Notes: a model not told the origin generated them from the sequence alone. A DNA stretch of 64,000 nucleotides from Euryarchaeota archaeon Ods02 (GCA_028751075.1 JAQZDA010000005.1:55071-119070), one strand, 5' to 3'. Positions 46,252-56,025 are shown, counted from the first letter of the stretch. A program made the numbers and translations.

Positions 46252-47139
46252 ATGGACCCCCGCGACCTGGTTCCCTATCTCGGCATGGCGGCGTTGTTCG
46301 CCGCCGTCGTCGCCTTCGCCCTCTACCTCGTCCCACTGTTCTCGGAAGCGGGGTTGCAGGCCACGGAGACGCCGGAGGACCCCGCGAACACCGCGATATA
46401 CGTCGTCGCAGTCCTCTTCATCACCGCGTTGATGATCGCCGCCATGCGGTACGACGTGGACTTCCTCGTACAGGTCGGCGTCTTGTTCGCCGTCGGCGTG
46501 CTCGCGTTCTACGTCCTCGACGCCTTCCTACCGTTCGCCGCGGGTGCGGCAGCCGCGGCGGCGCTGGTGGCGGCGCTCTACCTCTACCCCGAGTGGTACG
46601 TCGTCGACGCAGCCGGAGTGCTGATGGCGGCGGGCGCCGTCGCCATCTTCGGAGTCAGCTTAGGCGTGCTCCCCGCGCTCCTGCTGCTGGTGCTGCTGGC
46701 GGCGTACGACGCCGTCGCAGTCTACCGTACGAAGCACATGCTGACGCTGGCGGACGGAGTCATGGAGATGAGGTTGCCGGTCGTCTTCGTCGTCCCCCGA
46801 CGGTGGGACTACAGCTTCCTCGACAGCCACGACGAGCTAGAGGAGGGAGAGCACGACGCCCTCTACATGGGACTGGGGGACGCCGTCGTGCCTTCGGTGC
46901 TGGCGGCGAGCGCGCTCGCGTTCACGCCGGAGATGCACGACGTCGCAGGTGTCGAAGCCTACACAGCCGGCGGCTCCATCGTCGGCATCGCACTGGGTTT
47001 CGTCGCCCTGATGTACCTGGTGTCGAAGGGGAAACCCCACGCCGGTCTGCCGCTTTTGAACGGCGGCGCCATACTCGGCTTCTTCGCCGGTTCTTTCCTG
47101 GTAGGGCTTGGGCCGCTGCAGGCGTTAGGACTGGCGTAG
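46252..47139 (+). CDS. Presenilin-family intramembrane aspartyl protease
   Basis: 295 residues, about nine membrane helices. The two catalytic Asp motifs are visible: LAAYDAVAVYRTKHM (Asp-152) and YMGLGDAVVPS (Asp about 209), plus the C-terminal HAGLPLLNGG, equivalent to the PAL motif. An exposed acidic loop (HDELEEGEHD) lies between the two Asp helices. Archaeal PSH enzymes cleave membrane-embedded peptides. One of four intramembrane proteases or protease-like genes in this window. Starts at ATG 46252; box CCTACAAACC about 28 nt upstream. Confidence 0.92.
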   Translation: MDPRDLVPYLGMAALFAAVVAFALYLVPLFSEAGLQATETPEDPANTAIYVVAVLFITALMIAAMRYDVDFLVQVGVLFAVGVLAFYVLDAFLPFAAGAAAAAALVAALYLYPEWYVVDAAGVLMAAGAVAIFGVSLGVLPALLLLVLLAAYDAVAVYRTKHMLTLADGVMEMRLPVVFVVPRRWDYSFLDSHDELEEGEHDALYMGLGDAVVPSVLAASALAFTPEMHDVAGVEAYTAGGSIVGIALGFVALMYLVSKGKPHAGLPLLNGGAILGFFAGSFLVGLGPLQALGLA

Positions 47140-47178
47140 TACGAACGAAGAAACGGCTGCGGCCCTTCGACGGACGAG

Positions 47179-48426
47179 CTACCTCCAGTCGGGTAACGCG
47201 CGTTTCTCCCGGGGTGGGAGGACGTAGTTGGCTCGGCTTCTGACGTCGAGGTACTGGAGTATGCCGTTGTTGGTGCGGGCGCCTACGGCGGTGTCGCCGG
47301 CGATGTCGGCGGCGTTCATCGCCTCCCGGGTCTCTACGAAGTCGTCGATGCTCTCCTGCACGGCGAGGAAGTGCAGTCCGGCGCGGCCGCCGTCGGTGGA
47401 GTTGAAGTCCCGTCGTATCATCAGGGGGTCATCGTCCTCGTCCCTCACACGCGTCATCTTCTCGCTGTGGCCGACGGTGCCGTACTCGCGGGCGTGTTCC
47501 CGCACGGCTTCCTCGCCCTTGCAGTCGTCGGTCATCGGCTCGGTCCCGAGGTTGTCGCCGACGCCTTCGACGCGGTCCTCGTCCGCGTGCGCGGGACAGA
47601 ACATCTTCGCCTCCCGCTGCCACCTGGTGTCCTGCTCGTACCACTGGACTAGGTCGATGGACATAGAGGATATCTGCTGCGTTGTGCCGCCCTCGAAACG
47701 TCCTTCGTCGATGGTGACCTTGTCCTCGCCTGCCTGGTTCTCCCTGAAACCAGACTTGAACCCCATGTACAGGGGACTGTCCTCGGGCACGGGTTCGCTG
47801 TCGGGTACTCCGTCGACGTCCTGATGGTCGGCGGGCAAGCCCGCGCCGACGAAGCCCGTCCGGCGTTCGGGGAAACGGAAGACGTCCTCCAATGTGTCCT
47901 CGACTTCGACGCCGTTGGCCTCGTCCACGCCGCCTTTCAGCGCTTCCTCGGCTTCGACGACTGCGGCGGGGTGGTCGCTGGCGAGATGTACGACGGCGTC
48001 GTAGCCGTCGAGGTCGGGACTCTCGAAATCCGCGAGAGGCTCGGGCTCCGGCACCGGGGATTCGGCGTCGACCGAATCGAAGTAGCTGTGGCTGTAGCCG
48101 ACCGTGAACAGGAGGCCTTCGTGGCTCCAGTCGTACGCCCGCTCTAACGTCCGGAAGGAGTCTTCGACGTCCCGTGGGGCGTCTTCTCCTGCGTCTTCCC
48201 GCAGGTCGAGATGCAGGAGGACGTGGTGCCGCGGTAGCTCTACGTTGCCGTGGCTGTCGGTTGCGGCGTGGTCGTCCCAGGCGTGCTGCCTCCTCGGGAG
48301 GTCCTCCGGCGACTCCGTACCACGTGGTACGGTATCTTCGGTGCGGTCGAGGCATGCTGTGACGGCGCTGGCTCCGCCGACGGCTACGGCGGAGACGAAG
48401 AAGTCCCTACGGGATAACGGTTCCAT
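47179..48426 (-). CDS. Tat-exported DyP/EfeB-like heme protein
   Basis: 415 residues. Signal MEPLSRRDFFVSAVAVGGAS with RR and a lipobox-like VTAC. The C-terminal half resembles DyP-type peroxidases/EfeB: GTVGHSEKMTRVRDEDD (proximal His candidate), DPLMIRRDFNSTDGG (Arg), and AGLHFLAVQESIDDFVETREAM. N-terminal half has HHVLLHLDLREDAGEDAP, the first ferredoxin-like fold. Family in haloarchaea is poorly studied (DUF7405, from memory). Together with the P19-like lipoprotein and MFS genes it suggests release of iron from heme or Fe(III) at the cell surface; inference. Confidence 0.75.
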   Translation of the reverse strand: MEPLSRRDFFVSAVAVGGASAVTACLDRTEDTVPRGTESPEDLPRRQHAWDDHAATDSHGNVELPRHHVLLHLDLREDAGEDAPRDVEDSFRTLERAYDWSHEGLLFTVGYSHSYFDSVDAESPVPEPEPLADFESPDLDGYDAVVHLASDHPAAVVEAEEALKGGVDEANGVEVEDTLEDVFRFPERRTGFVGAGLPADHQDVDGVPDSEPVPEDSPLYMGFKSGFRENQAGEDKVTIDEGRFEGGTTQQISSMSIDLVQWYEQDTRWQREAKMFCPAHADEDRVEGVGDNLGTEPMTDDCKGEEAVREHAREYGTVGHSEKMTRVRDEDDDPLMIRRDFNSTDGGRAGLHFLAVQESIDDFVETREAMNAADIAGDTAVGARTNNGILQYLDVRSRANYVLPPREKRALPDWR

Positions 48427-48610
48427 CTAGAGCCTTTTCGGGTTCCCTGGTTTAATCCCTTACGGAGAGCTGGTTCGGACTACGAGGAAGATATATTCCC
48501 TGCGGTCAAGGGAAAACGCCGTGCCTACCTCTCGCGTTCGATGGATGGCATATAAATCTGGATGGGGGCGGCGACCTAACTCCTAAGATGTAGGGGGTTC
48601 GAACATCCCT

Positions 48611-48718
48611 GTGGATACGTCGACGATAAAGTTTGGTGGCATCCAGGGGGCGTCCGACCTGGGTTCCTTCAGATACACCGCCGGTGAACTGCGTTGTGAG
48701 GAGGTGTCCGATCGGTGA
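48611..48718 (+). CDS. Possible leader peptide overlapping the MFS gene
   Basis: GTG 48611 to TGA 48716-48718 gives 35 residues starting MDTSTIKFGGIQGASDLGSF. Its stop overlaps the GTG start of the MFS gene (GTGA), and it contains the MFS Shine-Dalgarno site. A box A CATATAAAT at 48549-48557 would put the transcript start about 30 nt before it. No family recognised; could be chance. Confidence 0.3.
   Translation: MDTSTIKFGGIQGASDLGSFRYTAGELRCEEVSDR
48696..48706 (+). promoter_or_regulatory. Shine-Dalgarno site of the MFS gene
   Basis: TGAGGAGGTG eight bases before GTG 48715; one of few clear Shine-Dalgarno sites here, implying a leadered transcript. Confidence 0.55.
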
Positions 48719-50043
48719 CGGATGACCGCGTGAAGGTGGATGCCGAGAACATCGGTCCGCTGGGGGTTTTCCGGCAGTTCTTCTCGCTGGAGCGGGATGT
48801 CTTGGTTCTGTCGCTGGCGATGTTCGCGTTCAGCCTTGGGTTCCAGATGACGAACCGATTCCTCCCGGACTACCTCTTCTACCTCGGTGCCACCGGCTTC
48901 GTCGTCGGCTTGTTCGCCACCCTGGGGAACATCGTCGGCGCTGTGTATCCATACTACGGCGGCGTCGTGAGCGACCGCGTCGGCTCCCGCTACGCCCTCA
49001 CGGTGTTCGCTTTCGTCTCGACCCTCGGCTTCGTGGTCTGGCTTCTGTCGGCGTACGTTTCCCCGATAGAGGTCCTGGGCGTGACGTTGGAGCCCTGGCT
49101 TTGGGTGTTCGTTGGGCTCCTGCTGGCGCAGTGCTGGAAGTCGTTCGGAATAGGCGGCCACTACGCCATCGTCAAGCAGCGCACGGACCCCGGCAGACTG
49201 GCCCGGGGTTTCGCGAGCACGGAGACCTTCCGGCGATCAGCGTTCCTCCTCGCTCCCTTGATCGTCGCCGTCCTCGTTGCGGACGCATTGATGCCGGGTT
49301 TCCTCTGGGTGCTCGTGGTCGCGATCGCCTTCGCGGCCGTGGGAACAGTCATCCAGCACGTGTTGTACGAGACGGATCTGGACAGCGTCGGCGACGAGTT
49401 CGAGGGGTTCACCCGGGTGGTCGACGACCTCAGGGGCCTGCCTGACCCCCTTCGTCCCCTACTGGTGGCGGACGCCCTCGTCCGGTTCGCGAACGGTATG
49501 GTCTACGTGTTCTTCATCCTCGTTATAACCCGGGTCATGGAGATCGGGCTGTCGGTGTCGGTTCCCGTGGCGGGGTCGGTCGATCTTTCCCCGGCGGCGT
49601 TCTTCGGCGTCTTGCTCGCAGTGGAGATGACGGTGGCGCTTTTGACGATGGCTCCGACGGCGAAGGTAGCGGAGTACACGGGACTGAAACCCGTCGTCGG
49701 CTTCGGGTTCTTCGTCTACGCGGTCTTCCCCGTCCTGTTGATTTACGCGCCGGAGAACGCCTGGATTCTGGTGGTGTTGTTCGCGTTTTCCGGCCTCCGG
49801 TTCGCGGGGTTGCCCGCGCACAAGGCCCTCATCGTCGGCCCCGCGGAACACGGTGCGGGCGGCCGTGTCACGGGTTCCTACTACCTGGTGCGCGGCGCCG
49901 TTGTCATCCCCAGCGGCGCTTTAGGCGGTTTCCTCTGGGAGTTCGTCAGCCCTCAGGCCTCCTTCGTCCTCGCGTCCGCGATAGGACTGGTCGGCGTCGT
50001 GTACTTCGCTCTCTTCGGCAGGGAGTTCGAGGCATACCGATGA
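48715..50043 (+). CDS. MFS transporter
   Basis: 442 residues, about twelve membrane helices, with a hydrophilic central loop (TDLDSVGDEFEGFTRVVDDL). MFS loop 2-3 motif appears as GGVVSDRVGSRYAL near residue 82. N-terminus is cytosolic and charged. Starts at GTG 48715 behind a good Shine-Dalgarno site. Divergent from the DyP-like gene and followed 89 bp later by the P19-like lipoprotein gene; an iron-complex or heme product permease is possible but not shown by the sequence. Confidence 0.85.
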   Translation: MTDDRVKVDAENIGPLGVFRQFFSLERDVLVLSLAMFAFSLGFQMTNRFLPDYLFYLGATGFVVGLFATLGNIVGAVYPYYGGVVSDRVGSRYALTVFAFVSTLGFVVWLLSAYVSPIEVLGVTLEPWLWVFVGLLLAQCWKSFGIGGHYAIVKQRTDPGRLARGFASTETFRRSAFLLAPLIVAVLVADALMPGFLWVLVVAIAFAAVGTVIQHVLYETDLDSVGDEFEGFTRVVDDLRGLPDPLRPLLVADALVRFANGMVYVFFILVITRVMEIGLSVSVPVAGSVDLSPAAFFGVLLAVEMTVALLTMAPTAKVAEYTGLKPVVGFGFFVYAVFPVLLIYAPENAWILVVLFAFSGLRFAGLPAHKALIVGPAEHGAGGRVTGSYYLVRGAVVIPSGALGGFLWEFVSPQASFVLASAIGLVGVVYFALFGREFEAYR

Positions 50044-50132
50044 CAGCAGGTGCAACGCCTTCTTCTCCGAACACGTGAGGTGTAGCCTCCGTAACAGTGG
50101 ATTTTATCTTGTTAGAGGGCTTACTGAACCCG

Positions 50133-51248
50133 ATGGACAGGAGAGCGTTCCTGGCGTCCGGCGTGGGACTGGCTTCGGTGGGTGTAGCGGGCTGCATCCA
50201 CGGTGGACCAGAGCCCGCTGATGACGGCGACGGGGAGTTCGATCGTGAGGAGAGTCCTGAGAACCTTCCGCCGGTGTACGAGAACCGGCCGGACGCCGTC
50301 TACCACCCCACTCACACGGAGGGTATGGACCACGTCGCGACGGACGCAGAAGGCGACTACTACGTCGGGTTGATGTACAGCTGGCCGGAGAGGTTCTGGA
50401 CGATATCCGGAACGGTGACGAACGAGGTGGAGCTTACTCTGGACGACGACTTCCACCTGATGGCGTCCGTCTGGGAGCCAGAGAGCGAGGTCGTACTGCC
50501 GGCGCAGGTGGATACGACGCTTTACCTCGATGGAGACGAGGTGGTGTCGACGAATCTCTGGCACATGCTCAGCCAGAACATGGGCTTCCATTACGGCGAC
50601 AACCTCGACGCCGCGGGAGACGGAGACTACCGCGTCGAACTGGATGTGACTCCGGAGGACGTGGAGTGGCGGCGGGGTTTCGAGGACGGCTTCGAACCAC
50701 GGTCGGTGGATCTGGAGTTCCTCTACCGTGAGGAGGAGCGGAACCTGATCTTCTACGAGATGTTCGACGAAGAAGTTGGGTCCCGGGCCGCTCTCGAACC
50801 CATGGATATGCACGCGCACGGGGACCACAGCCACGGACACGACGGCCACCCTGGCCTCTCCACCGCGCCGGACCCCGACGACCTCGAAGGCGTCGTAGGG
50901 GTGGCGGAGCAGGCGTCGGGCGACGCCTCTCTCGTGCTGGCGGCGTACCCGGGCGGGGAGTTCGGCGGCGGCGAGGACGAGGAGTACCTCGCGGTGCTGC
51001 CGCGGACGCCGTACAACGGCTTCACCATGCCTATGGCGGACGTCTCCGCCGAGGTGGAGGGCGTGGAGGTCGACCTCAGCCAGAGCGTCGACCCAGAACT
51101 AGACGTCCACTACGGAGCGTTCGTGGAGTCGTTCGACCACGAGGACGTCGACGTCAGGGTGGAGTTCGGGGTGCCGCCGCAGCTCAGCAGGCACGAGGGC
51201 TACGAGACCGCGTTCCTCGACATGCAGCCGGTCTCTGACTGGAGCTAG
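50133..51248 (+). CDS. Tat-exported P19/Tpd-like metal-binding lipoprotein
   Basis: 371 residues from ATG 50133 (MDRRAFLASGVGLASVGVAG, lipobox VAGC). N-terminal half resembles the periplasmic iron-binding P19/Tpd family: VYHPTHTEGMDHVATD near residue 55, YYVGLMYSWPERFWTIS near 78, DDFHLMASVW near 105, and WHMLSQNMGFHYGDN near 138, with many His and Met as possible Fe/Cu ligands. A HAHGDHSHGHDGH motif near residue 230 is a further metal site. The C-terminal domain (about 270-371) is unassigned. Box ATTTTATC 28 nt upstream. Third member of the suggested iron block. Confidence 0.75.
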   Translation: MDRRAFLASGVGLASVGVAGCIHGGPEPADDGDGEFDREESPENLPPVYENRPDAVYHPTHTEGMDHVATDAEGDYYVGLMYSWPERFWTISGTVTNEVELTLDDDFHLMASVWEPESEVVLPAQVDTTLYLDGDEVVSTNLWHMLSQNMGFHYGDNLDAAGDGDYRVELDVTPEDVEWRRGFEDGFEPRSVDLEFLYREEERNLIFYEMFDEEVGSRAALEPMDMHAHGDHSHGHDGHPGLSTAPDPDDLEGVVGVAEQASGDASLVLAAYPGGEFGGGEDEEYLAVLPRTPYNGFTMPMADVSAEVEGVEVDLSQSVDPELDVHYGAFVESFDHEDVDVRVEFGVPPQLSRHEGYETAFLDMQPVSDWS

Positions 51249-51340
51249 CTTCGGCACCTGTTGTGCGGCCTCCCTTGCACCCTGGATGCAGAGTTTGCCG
51301 ATTCCGAAAGCCGTAACCCCTTCCTCGGACTAACTCCGGT

Positions 51341-51661
51341 ATGGTCAAGCAAGTCTCGTCCGAGGAGCTGAAGGAGAAGATCGACTCCGGCGACGACGTC
51401 CAGATAGTCGACATCCGGAACCCTCAGAACTTCCGCGAAGGACATATCCCCGGGTCGGAGAACGTGCCTTTCGTGGAGCTGACGACGTCGATAGACAGCC
51501 ACGACTGGCGTGACGACATCGTAGTGGTCTGCCCCATCGGCGAGAGCAGCGAGCAGGCGGCGAGGTTGATAGAGAGCTACGAAGGCGGCGCCGACGAGGT
51601 AGGCAACCTAGAGGACGGTATCACGGAGTGGGAGTACGAGCTGGAGGAGGGCGAGGGATAA
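51341..51661 (+). CDS. Rhodanese-domain protein
   Basis: 106 residues, single rhodanese domain: VQIVDIRNPQNFREGHIPGS near residue 20 and the active-site loop VVVCPIGESSEQAARLI with Cys at about residue 65. Sulfur transfer or persulfide carrier; partner unknown. Cytosolic, ATG start. Last gene before the AT-rich islet. Confidence 0.92.
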   Translation: MVKQVSSEELKEKIDSGDDVQIVDIRNPQNFREGHIPGSENVPFVELTTSIDSHDWRDDIVVVCPIGESSEQAARLIESYEGGADEVGNLEDGITEWEYELEEGEG

Positions 51662-51724
51662 GACCGTAACCATCCGATATAATAAGGAAGAAATTCGAGG
51701 AGGAGGGTTCCACTAGATGCCTGT

Positions 51725-52339
51725 CTACTCAGTCTTTATATCCAGAAGTACCTCCCAGTCTATCTCCCCCATCCGTCTCTCATCCTTAGATCCAGCCTCA
51801 TAGACTCCGTACGAGTTCCGGAGACGATAGGTGCCGGTAGGATAACATCGGGATTCGGCTTCGTTCGTGACTACGTACCTCTCAACCGATATAGATTCAC
51901 CTGATTCTAGACCGGTGGTAATCTCCACAGACCGTATTCTGGGAGATGTGCTCCAGCAACCCGCCTCATTCCCGAATTCGCCCCTCCTAACTAGCAAGAC
52001 GTCAGAATGATACGATGCAAAGAAACTGTAGCCGGACTCAAGCAATAGCTCGGTTTCCCCAATATTTTCTACCTCAACCTTAAGTTGAGGCGGACCCTCA
52101 TTCTGGTTCGGTACTTCAAGTTGCGACCGGTAGACGAGGGGCAGTTGCTCAGTTACTTGAGTCTCGTCCGATATAGAAAAGTGTTTCCGGCCAACCGAGG
52201 TATCGCCACCCGATAGATTATCTTGATCATCCTCCCCGTCTTGACCGGTCTGGTTTCCAATATTTCTCAAGACCGTGTCGTCCAAACAACCGAATGTGCA
52301 AAACGAAGGTAGTGTCGTCAAAAACTTGCGACGTTCCAT
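51725..52339 (-). CDS. Exported lipoprotein in the AT-rich islet
   Basis: 204 residues from ATG 52339 (MERRKFLTTLPSFCTFGCLD): RR signal with Cys in FGC. An Asp/Gly/Asn-rich spacer leads to a beta-rich domain with PPQLKVEVENIGETELLLES, SGESISVERYVVTNEAESRC and GTYRLRNSYGVY, which looks like an immunoglobulin-like or intracellular-proteinase-inhibitor-like fold. Divergently transcribed from the secreted protease across about 130 bp. A role as inhibitor or cofactor of that protease is a guess from context. Confidence 0.65.
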   Translation of the reverse strand: MERRKFLTTLPSFCTFGCLDDTVLRNIGNQTGQDGEDDQDNLSGGDTSVGRKHFSISDETQVTEQLPLVYRSQLEVPNQNEGPPQLKVEVENIGETELLLESGYSFFASYHSDVLLVRRGEFGNEAGCWSTSPRIRSVEITTGLESGESISVERYVVTNEAESRCYPTGTYRLRNSYGVYEAGSKDERRMGEIDWEVLLDIKTE

Positions 52340-52444
52340 ACAGTCTCCTTTTTCATTAACCAGGAAATAGTTTACCATGTAATTAGGTAAAGCAAACATT
52401 TATAGTGCCTCGGAGAACGAAGGCGGTAAATTTATTAGCTAAAC

Positions 52445-52453
52445 GATTTTATC
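52445..52453 (+). promoter_or_regulatory. Box A of the secreted protease gene
   Basis: GATTTTATC, centred about 24 nt before ATG 52473. Confidence 0.5.
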
Positions 52454-52472
52454 GGGTTCCCGAGGTATAAGA

Positions 52473-53567
52473 ATGGTAAGAATACAAAATAGAAGAGATA
52501 CCATAAAGCAAATAGGTGCGGGTATTGCCGGTAATATAATTACACAAAACAATTCCCTTTCAGAATTTAGCTATGACGGAGATTCACCAAAAGAAATTGT
52601 AGTTGCATATAGTAAAGGCGAACCTGTAACAAAGACTGTGAGCGAGGAGTGGTGGAATAACCTACAAAGGGTAAAAGCAGCAAAAGAAAGCCTAAAAGAA
52701 CTTCTAGGAAGACACGGGATTGTTTCCGTTGGGATTACAACAGGCGATAAGAAGATTGGTGGTTTGTTAGAGAACCGTCCATTTGTGCAATACGACCCAA
52801 ACCATCCAGAATCCAGTAATGTTCCTGAATCCATAGACTCGATGGAAGTTGACCGCAGGCAAGCCACTGAACAGAGGGAGTATCACTCATGCTATGACAG
52901 CACATACGACCCACTCATTGGAGGTATCAAATTCGAAGGTACACCCCCCAATCAAGCAATAACTGGATCACTATGTTGCCGAGCTTACCGATTCGGATCA
53001 CCCTATATGTTAGCTGCACGTCATATATTCGTGCCTGATGGAAATGCTTGCGATGTGACACATAACACCATAGGAACAGAAGCCTATCAACCAGATGTGT
53101 ATAGTCAAAGTGATTATTTCGGTAAAGTTGTATACGAAGGGGAACATCACGACATGGTTTTGATTGATACCTCTGGAGATGACAATCGTAGCCTCAGCAA
53201 CGGAATTGTAGATGAACTATATAATATCACAGGATATTACACTGAAGCAGGAGTTGCAACATTAGCAGCCAATCAAGATTGGGTGGATTTCAGAGGTACA
53301 ACAACATGTGATGAAACGTACCAAGTAGTTGACCATGACGAAGACTTTTCCTGTAACGGCCACACTTTTGAAGATATAGTAAGACTTGATGGATTACCCT
53401 GGCCCGACTATGGCGACTCAGGCGGTATACACTACGAAACAAATCCGGCAAACCCAGCTGAAAACCTTCTAGTCGGTATGTATTTTGCTTTCGATTCTAA
53501 CGATAATAAACTTGAATCTGCCGCTGGGTATGGGTTAGCTGACGAACATACCTTAGATTTCTGGTAA
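52473..53567 (+). CDS. Secreted trypsin-like serine protease
   Basis: 364 residues. N-terminal NRRDTIKQIGAGIAGNII is a Tat-like signal; residues about 30-145 look like a propeptide. Chymotrypsin-fold catalytic triad can be read: His-184 in LAARHIFVPDG, Asp-227 in EHHDMVLID, Ser-316 in YGDSGGIHY. Several Cys (CCRAY, CDVTH, CDETY, CNGH) may form disulfides. AT-rich codon use differs strongly from the rest of the window. Haloarchaeal extracellular proteases are usually subtilases, so a trypsin-type enzyme is less common. Substrate unknown. Confidence 0.82.
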   Translation: MVRIQNRRDTIKQIGAGIAGNIITQNNSLSEFSYDGDSPKEIVVAYSKGEPVTKTVSEEWWNNLQRVKAAKESLKELLGRHGIVSVGITTGDKKIGGLLENRPFVQYDPNHPESSNVPESIDSMEVDRRQATEQREYHSCYDSTYDPLIGGIKFEGTPPNQAITGSLCCRAYRFGSPYMLAARHIFVPDGNACDVTHNTIGTEAYQPDVYSQSDYFGKVVYEGEHHDMVLIDTSGDDNRSLSNGIVDELYNITGYYTEAGVATLAANQDWVDFRGTTTCDETYQVVDHDEDFSCNGHTFEDIVRLDGLPWPDYGDSGGIHYETNPANPAENLLVGMYFAFDSNDNKLESAAGYGLADEHTLDFW

Positions 53568-53728
53568 TTAACAAACTGAAGACTCCAAGAGAATGGCAGC
53601 CGGGGTTGTAATGTGATATTCCGTAAGATGGCTCTCGAAGTCCTTAGACTATATTAAAAGGCTGGGAAGTCCTTGAAGAGTTAACAATCATGTTTTAGTA
53701 GAATGCCTCTGTCGAAATACAGAGTTAA

Positions 53729-53737
53729 GTTTATATG
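53729..53737 (+). promoter_or_regulatory. Box A of cdc48
   Basis: GTTTATATG, centred about 30 nt before ATG 53763. Confidence 0.55.
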
Positions 53738-53762
53738 TCTCCCGCACTTACCCATAGTTAGT

Positions 53763-56015
53763 ATGTCATCGTCTGTGACTCTCAAGATAGGTCGGATAAA
53801 ACCCAACGACGCCGGCCGAGGGATCGCACGGATAGACAAACGAGCGATGCAGGAGCTCGGCGTCGAAGCCGGAGACATCGTCGATATCGAAGGCGAACGC
53901 ACAGCGGTCGCCAAGGTATGGCCCGGCTACACGCAGGACACCGGCAAAGGCATCGTACGCATAGACAGCGAGACACGGAACGGCGCAGGAGCCGGAATCG
54001 ACGACCGCGTCGACGTCAGCAAGGTCGACGCCGCCGCCGCAGACCGCGTCGTAGTCGCACCCACACAGAGCATCCGAATCCGCGGCAGCGAAGAGTACAT
54101 GGCGAAGCTCCTGAAACGCAACCTCAACGGACGCGCCGTCAAACAGGGGCAGAAGGTCCGCGTCGGCATGCTCAACACCCCGTTGACCTTCGTCGTCCAG
54201 AGCACGGAACCCGGCGGCGCCGTCGTAGTCGGCGACAGCACCGACGTCGAATGGCAGAGCGAACCCGCCGACGGAGCCGCAGCCGAAGAGGAAGCAGCCG
54301 GCGACGTCCCCGACGTCACCTACGAAGACATCGGCGGCCTCCACGAAGAGCTCGAACAGGTAAGGGAGATGATAGAGCTGCCGCTCCGCCACCCCGAGCT
54401 GTTCGAACAGCTCGGCATCGAACCACCGAAAGGCGTCCTACTCCACGGACCTCCGGGAACGGGTAAGACCCTGATCGCGAAGGCGGTCGCCAACGAGGTC
54501 GACGCGGGCTTCCACACCATCAGCGGACCCGAGATAATGAGCAAGTACTACGGCGAAAGCGAGGAACAGCTCAGGGAGGTGTTCGAGGAAGCCGAGGAAG
54601 GCGCACCCAGCGTGATCTTCATCGACGAACTCGACTCTATCGCGCCGAAACGCGAGGACGTCACCGGCGAGGTCGAACGCCGCGTCGTCGCGCAGCTGCT
54701 GTCGCTAATGGACGGCCTCGAGGAACGAGGCGAAGTAATAGTCATCGCCGCCACCAACCGCGTCGACGCCGTCGACAACGCCCTCCGACGCGGCGGAAGG
54801 TTCGACCGCGAGATAGAGGTCGGAGTCCCCGACCGCGACGGCCGACTCGAGATACTGCAGATACACACCAGGGGGATGCCTCTCGCCGACGACGTAGAGC
54901 TCGAGGACTACGCCGACCAGACCTACGGATACGTCGGCGCCGACCTCGCCACGCTGACGAAGGAAGCCGCGATGAGCGCGCTCCGCCGCATCCGACCCGA
55001 CATCGACGTCGAAGCCGAAGAGATACCCGCGGAGGTGCTCGACAGCCTCGAGGTCGACGAAGCCGACTTCGAGGAAGCGATCAAGGGCGTCGAACCCAGC
55101 GCGATGCGGGAGGTCTTCGTCGAGGTCCCCGACGTCACCTACGACGACGTCGGCGGACTCGACGACGTCAAACAGAAGATGGAGGAATCCATCGAGTGGC
55201 CGCTCGCCTACCCCGAGGTCTTCGAGAAGCTGAACGCCGAAGCGCCGAAGGGCATCCTCATGTACGGGCCGCCTGGCACCGGCAAGACCCTGCTGGCGAA
55301 GGCCGTCGCCAACGCCAGCGACAGCAACTTCATCTCCATCAAGGGACCGGAGCTGCTGAACAAGTACGTCGGAGAGAGCGAGAAAGGCGTGCGCGAGGTC
55401 TTCAAGAAAGCGCGTCAGAACGCTCCGTCGATAATCTTCTTCGACGAGATAGACTCTATCGCGCCGGAGCGCGGAGGAAACGCCGACAGCGAGGTCACCG
55501 AACGCGTGGTCTCACAGCTGCTGACTGAGCTCGACGGCGTGGAGGAGCTGCGGAACGTCAAGGTCATAGCCGCCACCAACCGACCCGACCGCATCGACAA
55601 AGCCCTGCTCCGACCGGGACGCCTCGACGAGCTCGTCGAGGTGCCGCTGCCCGACCTCGAAGCCAGGAAGGCGATACTCCGCATCCATACGGAGGGCACG
55701 CCGCTCGCCGACGACGTCGACCTCGACGAGGTTGCGAGGCGTACCGACGGCTACACCGGCAGCGACATCGAAGCGCTGTGCCGGGAAGCGTCGATGGCGG
55801 CGATGCGGGAGTTCATAGAAGGAGTCGACCCCGACGAGCTCGACACCGCCGTCGACAACGTCCGCATAACGATGCAGGAGTTCGAGGAAGCGCTCGACAG
55901 CATCCGACCGTCGCTCGACGACGAGGACATCGAACGCTACAGGGAGATAGCGTCGAAGCTCAGCAAAGGCGACGTCGACGACGTCGACCAGGAAGCCGCG
56001 AAGACGTTCCAGTAG
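53763..56015 (+). CDS. Cdc48/VCP-like AAA ATPase
   Basis: 750 residues from ATG 53763 ([20 protein letters not shown]). N-terminal double-psi-barrel domain, acidic linker near 170-180, then two AAA modules. D1: Walker [20 protein letters not shown] near residue 229 and Walker [18 protein letters not shown]2: Walker [20 protein letters not shown] near 502 and Walker [17 protein letters not shown]. Arg fingers ([18 protein letters not shown]) are present. Unfolds proteins, probably for the proteasome. The extended ORF start at 53703 reads through the box A and was rejected. Confidence 0.96.
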   Translation: MSSSVTLKIGRIKPNDAGRGIARIDKRAMQELGVEAGDIVDIEGERTAVAKVWPGYTQDTGKGIVRIDSETRNGAGAGIDDRVDVSKVDAAAADRVVVAPTQSIRIRGSEEYMAKLLKRNLNGRAVKQGQKVRVGMLNTPLTFVVQSTEPGGAVVVGDSTDVEWQSEPADGAAAEEEAAGDVPDVTYEDIGGLHEELEQVREMIELPLRHPELFEQLGIEPPKGVLLHGPPGTGKTLIAKAVANEVDAGFHTISGPEIMSKYYGESEEQLREVFEEAEEGAPSVIFIDELDSIAPKREDVTGEVERRVVAQLLSLMDGLEERGEVIVIAATNRVDAVDNALRRGGRFDREIEVGVPDRDGRLEILQIHTRGMPLADDVELEDYADQTYGYVGADLATLTKEAAMSALRRIRPDIDVEAEEIPAEVLDSLEVDEADFEEAIKGVEPSAMREVFVEVPDVTYDDVGGLDDVKQKMEESIEWPLAYPEVFEKLNAEAPKGILMYGPPGTGKTLLAKAVANASDSNFISIKGPELLNKYVGESEKGVREVFKKARQNAPSIIFFDEIDSIAPERGGNADSEVTERVVSQLLTELDGVEELRNVKVIAATNRPDRIDKALLRPGRLDELVEVPLPDLEARKAILRIHTEGTPLADDVDLDEVARRTDGYTGSDIEALCREASMAAMREFIEGVDPDELDTAVDNVRITMQEFEEALDSIRPSLDDEDIERYREIASKLSKGDVDDVDQEAAKTFQ

Positions 56016-56025
56016 CCTCTAGAGA

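Larger units (their letters stand above)
51662..53700. other. AT-rich islet with foreign-looking codon use
   Basis: About 2 kb whose coding DNA uses many A/T-ending codons, unlike the GC-rich neighbours on both sides. It carries a divergent lipoprotein/protease pair and AT-rich non-coding flanks. No integrase, terminal repeat or tRNA at its ends. Likely acquired by transfer. Confidence 0.65.

Noticed and set aside
48592..48612. GGTTCGAAC resembling a tRNA T-loop
   Set aside because: No matching acceptor, D- or anticodon arms upstream.
48583..49161. Reverse-strand ORF of 192 codons over the MFS start
   Set aside because: Composition and position are those of an antisense shadow.
51662..53700. 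Insertion sequence as the cause of the AT-rich islet
   Set aside because: No transposase, terminal inverted repeats or target duplication could be seen.
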